DNA of 43,107 bases. Origin: Acholeplasmataceae bacterium. GTDB taxonomy: Bacteria; Bacillota_I; Bacilli_A; Acholeplasmatales; Acholeplasmataceae. The stretch covers positions 1-43,107 of the forward strand of contig JAQVBA010000003.1 of NCBI GenBank assembly GCA_028690555.1, given 5' to 3'. The stretch's first letter is position 1, and each line of letters begins with the position of its first letter. The notes under the pieces were generated by a model. That model searched no databases and was not told the DNA's origin. It saw only the letters and a program-made list of their open reading frames with translations. The position numbers and the translations under genes were made by a program. Positions 39,848 through 43,107 of the stretch are shown here, piece after piece.

Positions 39848-40802
39848 CCGTTTTCTCGTTTCTTTTTATTGTATTTTTCACTAAATGTGCAGCACCTATA
39901 ATGCCTGCATCATTACCAGTATTTGCAAGTATAAATGGTATATTCCCAGAAGAAAATCTCGCTTCTGTCTTATAATATTTCTCAATTTTGTCGATTAAAA
40001 AGGACCCTGCTTTTGAAACTCCACCACCAATAATGAAAATCTCAGGATCAACAATCATTGCTAATATGCTTGAGCTAATTGCGAGGTATTTTGCAACTCT
40101 ATCAATCACTTGATTTGCAACATTATCTCCATCCTTTGCAGCGTCAAATACTGCTTTTACCGAAAGTTTATTTAAATCAATTGTGGTCTTATTCTTTTTT
40201 GCAAGTTGCTTCGTATATTCTAAAATCCCATGAGTTCCACATATTTGTTCTAAACATCCTCTAGATCCACAGCCACATGTCAATTCTTTTTCTTCATATA
40301 CTCGCATGTGTCCAATTTCTCCACCATAACCCATTGAACCTTCGTGGATATTTCCGTCGATGACAACGCCGCCACCTACACCTGTACCTAGTGTAATTAG
40401 GACAGCATTTTTATAGGGTATTTCAAGGCTTTCATTCTCACCAAGTGCAGCCAATGAGGCGTCATTTGATACTGCTACTTTAACGTCTGATGGGAATATT
40501 TTATGTAATTCTTTAACTATGTCGATATTACTCCAATCCAAGTTAGGGCAAGCAAAAACATAACCATTTTTAATTGGACATGGGACAGCAACACCAATAC
40601 CTATCAAATCTTCCATTTTAATTTTTAGCGATTTAATAATGGATTCAATTTCTTTTTTAACATGAATAAAAATGGATTGATTTTGATCTCTTTTAGGTGT
40701 TTTAAACTCTACTTTATCGATTAATTCAATTTTTTCACTATCAAATATACCTATTTTTATATTCGTACCACCAATATCAACACCAGCAATATACTTTTTC
40801 AT
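39840..40802 (-). CDS. glcK: ROK family glucokinase
   Basis: Glucokinase makes glucose-6-phosphate from glucose and ATP in the cytoplasm. The 320-residue protein has the phosphate loop GVDIGGTNIKIGIFD (6-20), LITLGTGVGGGVVIDG, the sugar-binding EIGHMRV and the ROK zinc motif TCGCGSRGCLEQICG, all intact. Other ROK kinases (fructo- or N-acetylmannosamine kinase) are possible. It is the first gene of a pair with the enzyme I-like gene, behind an extended -10 promoter. AGGAGAG precedes the ATG. Confidence 0.92.
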   Translation of the reverse strand: MKKYIAGVDIGGTNIKIGIFDSEKIELIDKVEFKTPKRDQNQSIFIHVKKEIESIIKSLKIKMEDLIGIGVAVPCPIKNGYVFACPNLDWSNIDIVKELHKIFPSDVKVAVSNDASLAALGENESLEIPYKNAVLITLGTGVGGGVVIDGNIHEGSMGYGGEIGHMRVYEEKELTCGCGSRGCLEQICGTHGILEYTKQLAKKNKTTIDLNKLSVKAVFDAAKDGDNVANQVIDRVAKYLAISSSILAMIVDPEIFIIGGGVSKAGSFLIDKIEKYYKTEARFSSGNIPFILANTGNDAGIIGAAHLVKNTIKRNEKTDA

Positions 40803-40832
40803 ACGATACTCTCCTCATTATCATTCTTTAAT

Positions 40833-40841
40833 ATAATATCA
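40833..40841 (-). promoter_or_regulatory. Possible extended -10 promoter of the glucokinase operon
   Basis: The minus strand reads TGATATTAT (40841-40833), 30 bases before the glcK ATG. No convincing -35 is seen. Confidence 0.45.
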
Positions 40842-40860
40842 CAAAAAACACCATTCTATA

Positions 40861-40888
40861 TAAAATAAAAGGCACTTTTTCAAGTGCC
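40861..40888 (-). terminator. Terminator of fakB-marR operon
   Basis: On the minus strand GGCACTT-GAAA-AAGTGCC (40888-40871) is followed by TTTTATTTTA, five bases after the marR stop. Confidence 0.85.
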
Positions 40889-40893
40889 AAATG

Positions 40894-41331
40894 TTAATAT
40901 CTTTGTTTAAAATAATTGCTTATGTTTTCTAGTGATTTCATCAAAGTCTCATCTTTTTCTAATTCTAGATCTTTAAAAATTGATTCAATCATTTCATCAT
41001 GAAATGCATCATGAATTTTTAAAACGTGTTTAGCTGTGCTTGTTAATTCCAGATAGACTTTTCTTCGATCGGCTTCATCTCTAAATCTATTAACATATCC
41101 TTTTCGAACTAAAGCGTTAATGGATGTTGTTAATGTACCTAGTGTAACCCGTAATTTTTGTGCAACATTTCCCATAATAGGAACTTGAACATTACGAATA
41201 GCCTCCAAAACATGAATTTCAGTCATTGAAATTTTTACACCTTTTTCTTTTAACACATTAGATTCAATGCTAAGAATGTGGTTAAAAACATCAACTAACA
41301 ACTCATTAATAACGACTTTAGGGGATACCAT
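40894..41331 (-). CDS. MarR family transcriptional regulator (FabT-like)
   Basis: The 145-residue protein is a winged-helix regulator of the MarR type: ISMTEIHVLEAIRN (34-47), the recognition part QKLRVTLGTLTTSINALVRKGYVNR and the wing DEADRRKVYLELT. It resembles FabT, the fatty-acid synthesis repressor, by size and by its partner gene, but this is inferred. It lies 12 bases after fakB and is followed by a terminator. No fab genes are in the window. A perfect inverted repeat in the operon leader (42212-42226) is a candidate operator, so it may control its own operon. Confidence 0.82.
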   Translation of the reverse strand: MVSPKVVINELLVDVFNHILSIESNVLKEKGVKISMTEIHVLEAIRNVQVPIMGNVAQKLRVTLGTLTTSINALVRKGYVNRFRDEADRRKVYLELTSTAKHVLKIHDAFHDEMIESIFKDLELEKDETLMKSLENISNYFKQRY

Positions 41332-41343
41332 ATTCTCTACTCC

Positions 41344-42198
41344 TTATAAAACAATATAGCCTACACCAAGCGTGCCTGGACCTGCATGTGCTCCAACAAC
41401 TGGGGTTAATGGAACAAGTTGAATTTCAAGATCTGGTTTGGAATTCATTAACTGTTGCTTAATTTCTTTAGCTTTTTCTTCATTATTTGTGTATGCAATA
41501 AACATTATAACATGTTTATCCTTAATATCGCTTTGAATTACCTCAATTAAGCGAGCTTGAGCTTTTGCTGTGGTTCTAATTTTTTCAAAAGGAACAAGGC
41601 TGCCATCTTTTTGAATATGGAGTAGGGGTTTTATTTTTAACAATGTTCCAAGAAATCCACTTGCAGCAGATAAACGGCCATTTTTTACTAAAAATTTAAG
41701 CGTATCAACGAGTACATAAATATAAATATGATCTCTTATTTTTTCAAGTCTATCAATGATCTCAACCATTTTATGCCCGTTTTTAATCATTTTAATAGCT
41801 TCTAAAACTAAATATGCTTCGCCATAAGAGACACTTCTTGAGTCAATTACATAGACATTCAGGTCTTGAACAAGGTCTTTTGCTAAGATTGCACCTTGGA
41901 ACGTTCCACTTAGTTTAGATGAAATAACAATCACAATAATATTTTTGTATCCTTCTTCTTTCATTTCTTCATATACTGATGCGATTTTCCCGGTTGAAGT
42001 TTGCGAAGTGGATACATCAATATCCGAATTTGATTCAATAATTTTATAAAACTCTTCTGCTTTAATATCGATAAAATCTTCATATTCTTTTCCATCTAGA
42101 TTTAGAGTAGATCTGATTAATCGGACTGGATAATCTAACTTCATGTAATCTACTCCGGAGTTTCCACATACAATAATACCTATTTTTTCATTTTCCAT
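41344..42198 (-). CDS. DegV family fatty acid-binding protein (FakB)
   Basis: FakB holds a free fatty acid while the kinase FakA phosphorylates it, feeding exogenous fatty acids into lipids. From the ATG at 42198 (AAGGAG upstream) it has 284 residues: IIVCGNSGVDYMK, TSQTSTGKIASVYEEM (the TSxPS-like ligand site), VIVISSKLSGTFQGAILAKD, VYVIDSRSVSYGEAYLV and the C-terminal VVGAHAGPGTLGVGYIV with the conserved His. The ligand-head Ser/Thr residues look intact. The FakA kinase is not in this window. The reading from a TTG at 42216 is less likely. It is first in an operon with a MarR regulator. Confidence 0.9.
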   Translation of the reverse strand: MENEKIGIIVCGNSGVDYMKLDYPVRLIRSTLNLDGKEYEDFIDIKAEEFYKIIESNSDIDVSTSQTSTGKIASVYEEMKEEGYKNIIVIVISSKLSGTFQGAILAKDLVQDLNVYVIDSRSVSYGEAYLVLEAIKMIKNGHKMVEIIDRLEKIRDHIYIYVLVDTLKFLVKNGRLSAASGFLGTLLKIKPLLHIQKDGSLVPFEKIRTTAKAQARLIEVIQSDIKDKHVIMFIAYTNNEEKAKEIKQQLMNSKPDLEIQLVPLTPVVGAHAGPGTLGVGYIVL

Positions 42199-42211
42199 AA
42201 TTGCTTTCTCC

Positions 42212-42226
42212 TTCAAATTGTTTGAA
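42212..42226 (-). promoter_or_regulatory. Inverted repeat, candidate MarR operator
   Basis: TTCAAA-TTG-TTTGAA is a perfect 6-3-6 inverted repeat between the fakB promoter and its ribosome site, about 17-31 bases after the expected start. It resembles the TTTGA-rich palindromes bound by FabT regulators. The position suits a block to elongation or to late initiation. Confidence 0.5.
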
Positions 42227-42249
42227 CTTCAAAATTTATTACTAATTAA

Positions 42250-42277
42250 ATGATAACACAGACTTTTTTAAAGTCAA
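42250..42277 (-). promoter_or_regulatory. fakB-marR promoter
   Basis: On the minus strand TTGACT (42277-42272), a 16-base spacer and TATCAT (42255-42250). It begins seven bases after the stop of the 42284 gene. Confidence 0.7.
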
Positions 42278-42283
42278 CACTTA

Positions 42284-42961
42284 TTACTCTGCTAGTGCTA
42301 TTTTTTTTAATTGCTCAATAGCAGAAAGTTCATTCTGATGATCAATATGAATTTTTAGAAAATTTCCTAATCTAGCTAATTCTTCATTATTATACAAAAT
42401 ATTATCATTTAATCGAGTGCTGTTGATTCGACTAAATTCCGGTCGATAGATCATGACATAATTAACAACATCAATTTGTGATTGAACCATGTTTGCCAAT
42501 AATTGTCTATAATTAATAGATTCTTGGAGTTTTTTGGTATATCTCTCTTCACTTCTTTTTTCGTCTTGATTGAACATTCCAAATTCTAAAACAACGATTA
42601 GTCTATCGTAAACAATCAAGTAATCTGATCTCATATGATTACCAAACACCAGTGGATATTCCAAAATCAAGTTAATTTGATCAGTTTTGATTCCTTTTTT
42701 AAATAATAGAATAAAAAGTCGACGAATTAATAACATCGTATCAAACCAAGTAATGACTTCTTCTGGTTTTAAATCCCATATGGATAATTTTTTACTCTTA
42801 AAATCTTGTGAAAGTTCAATAAAATAGGGGTTTTTCTGATATTTAATGACCCTATCCTTCAGTAACTCCTTTTCAATATTCCAGCTAGATTCTTCTAAAA
42901 AATTTGAAAACTTATTAAATTCTTCAAAGCCGTTAAATATTCTTAGTGATTTTATTTGCAT
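42284..42961 (-). CDS. Unrecognised protein, possibly restriction-endonuclease-like fold
   Basis: I do not recognise this 225-residue protein. The ATG at 42961 has GGAGG eight bases upstream; a TTG at 42976 lies inside that site. It has no signal peptide or clear membrane segment and is rich in Asn, Ile and Leu. The segment RSDYLIVYDRLIVVLEFGMF (about 111-130), followed by KKLQESINYRQLLANMV, looks like the beta-hairpin and helix of PD-(D/E)xK nuclease-like proteins (Asp, then Glu-x-Lys), but the Lys is Gly here (EFG), so it may be inactive or unrelated. No paralogue or partner gene is visible; fakB follows. Confidence 0.65.
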   Translation of the reverse strand: MQIKSLRIFNGFEEFNKFSNFLEESSWNIEKELLKDRVIKYQKNPYFIELSQDFKSKKLSIWDLKPEEVITWFDTMLLIRRLFILLFKKGIKTDQINLILEYPLVFGNHMRSDYLIVYDRLIVVLEFGMFNQDEKRSEERYTKKLQESINYRQLLANMVQSQIDVVNYVMIYRPEFSRINSTRLNDNILYNNEELARLGNFLKIHIDHQNELSAIEQLKKIALAE

Positions 42962-43019
42962 GTAATTGTCCTCCAATTAATATTAGATCAATTTTTAGGA
43001 AATTACTCTTAGTGGGATA

Positions 43020-43049
43020 AAAATAAAAAAAGCCGTACTAATGGCTTTA
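43020..43049 (-). terminator. Terminator after tRNA-Phe
   Basis: On the minus strand AAAGCC-ATTAGTAC-GGCTTT is followed by TTTTATTTTT, 11 bases after the CCA end of the tRNA. Confidence 0.8.
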
Positions 43050-43060
43050 CGTTGCGATGG

Positions 43061-43107
43061 TGGTGGCTCCGGGCAGAATTGAACTGCCGACACAAGGATT
43101 TTCAGTC
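43061..43107 (-). tRNA. tRNA-Phe (GAA), 3' part, cut by window edge
   Basis: On the minus strand the anticodon loop CUGAAAA with anticodon GAA (43103-43101), the variable region UUGUGU, the T arm GGCAG-UUCAAUU-CUGCC, the acceptor strand CGGAGCC, the discriminator A and an encoded CCA (43063-43061) are visible. The 5' half lies beyond base 43107. Confidence 0.9.

Noticed and set aside
1..43107. Prophage, insertion sequence, CRISPR or integrative element
   Set aside because: I found no transposase, integrase, phage structural gene, terminal repeat or repeat-spacer pattern in the window.

Overview
The window is a low-GC chromosomal core segment read mostly on the minus strand. The organism looks like a wall-less or wall-poor relative of Bacillota, most like the Acholeplasma/Izemoplasma side of the Mycoplasmatota. 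The reasons are: AT-rich intergenic DNA, Bacillus-like gene clusters and RNA regulators (T-box, purine riboswitch, PyrR attenuator, S10 and L13 leaders), the standard genetic code (UGA ends several genes and Trp is UGG), a short methionyl-tRNA synthetase without its C-terminal tRNA-binding domain, and many carbohydrate and nucleobase transport genes. The lineage is an inference from gene content, not a database match. I see no prophage, insertion sequence, CRISPR array or tRNA array inside the window, only one partial tRNA at the right end.

Layout. 1-2820: the N-terminal part of gltX (cut by the window edge), then a small P-loop kinase-like gene coupled to an MFS transporter with a large extra loop. 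2890-3820: rplM-rpsI with its own promoter and leader. 3885-5865: pyrR, and divergently uraA preceded by a complete PyrR attenuator. 5932-7498: a guanine/hypoxanthine permease under a guanine-type purine riboswitch. 7517-10181: a fructose-type PTS split into separate IIC, IIB and IIA genes, with 1-phosphofructokinase as first gene. 10270-12121: metG under a Met T-box. 12127-19768: a ten-gene run ecfA1-ecfA2-ecfT-truA-tmk-holB-ricT-trmN6-(TerB-like)-rsmI. 19986-21163: thioredoxin plus a divergent thioredoxin-reductase-like flavoprotein. 21176-22867: an M3 peptidase. 23011-23604: a DUF975-type membrane protein. 23645-37968: the full S10-spc-alpha ribosomal super-operon (rpsJ to rplQ, with secY, adk, map, infA and rpoA), driven by a strong promoter and an S10 leader. 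38162-40802: a ROK glucokinase coupled to an enzyme I-like protein whose key catalytic residues are gone. 40894-42198: FakB and a MarR-type regulator. 42284-42961: an unrecognised protein. 43061-43107: the 3' part of tRNA-Phe.

How the genes work together. Nucleobase salvage is controlled at RNA level on both sides: uracil uptake by PyrR attenuation, purine uptake by a riboswitch. Fructose is taken up and phosphorylated to fructose-1-phosphate by the PTS and then by FruK. Glucose is apparently phosphorylated in the cytoplasm by the ROK kinase, whose partner gene looks like a dead relative of PTS enzyme I. FakB and a MarR regulator with a candidate operator point to control of exogenous fatty-acid use. 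The rest is translation, tRNA/rRNA modification, DNA replication (tmk, holB) and vitamin uptake (ECF module).

The points I would look at first are the enzyme I-like pseudoenzyme beside glucokinase, the NADPH-motif-less thioredoxin reductase homologue, the missing segment in GltX, the MFS transporter with a roughly 110-residue outer loop, and two places where a promoter is built into the terminator of the upstream gene.
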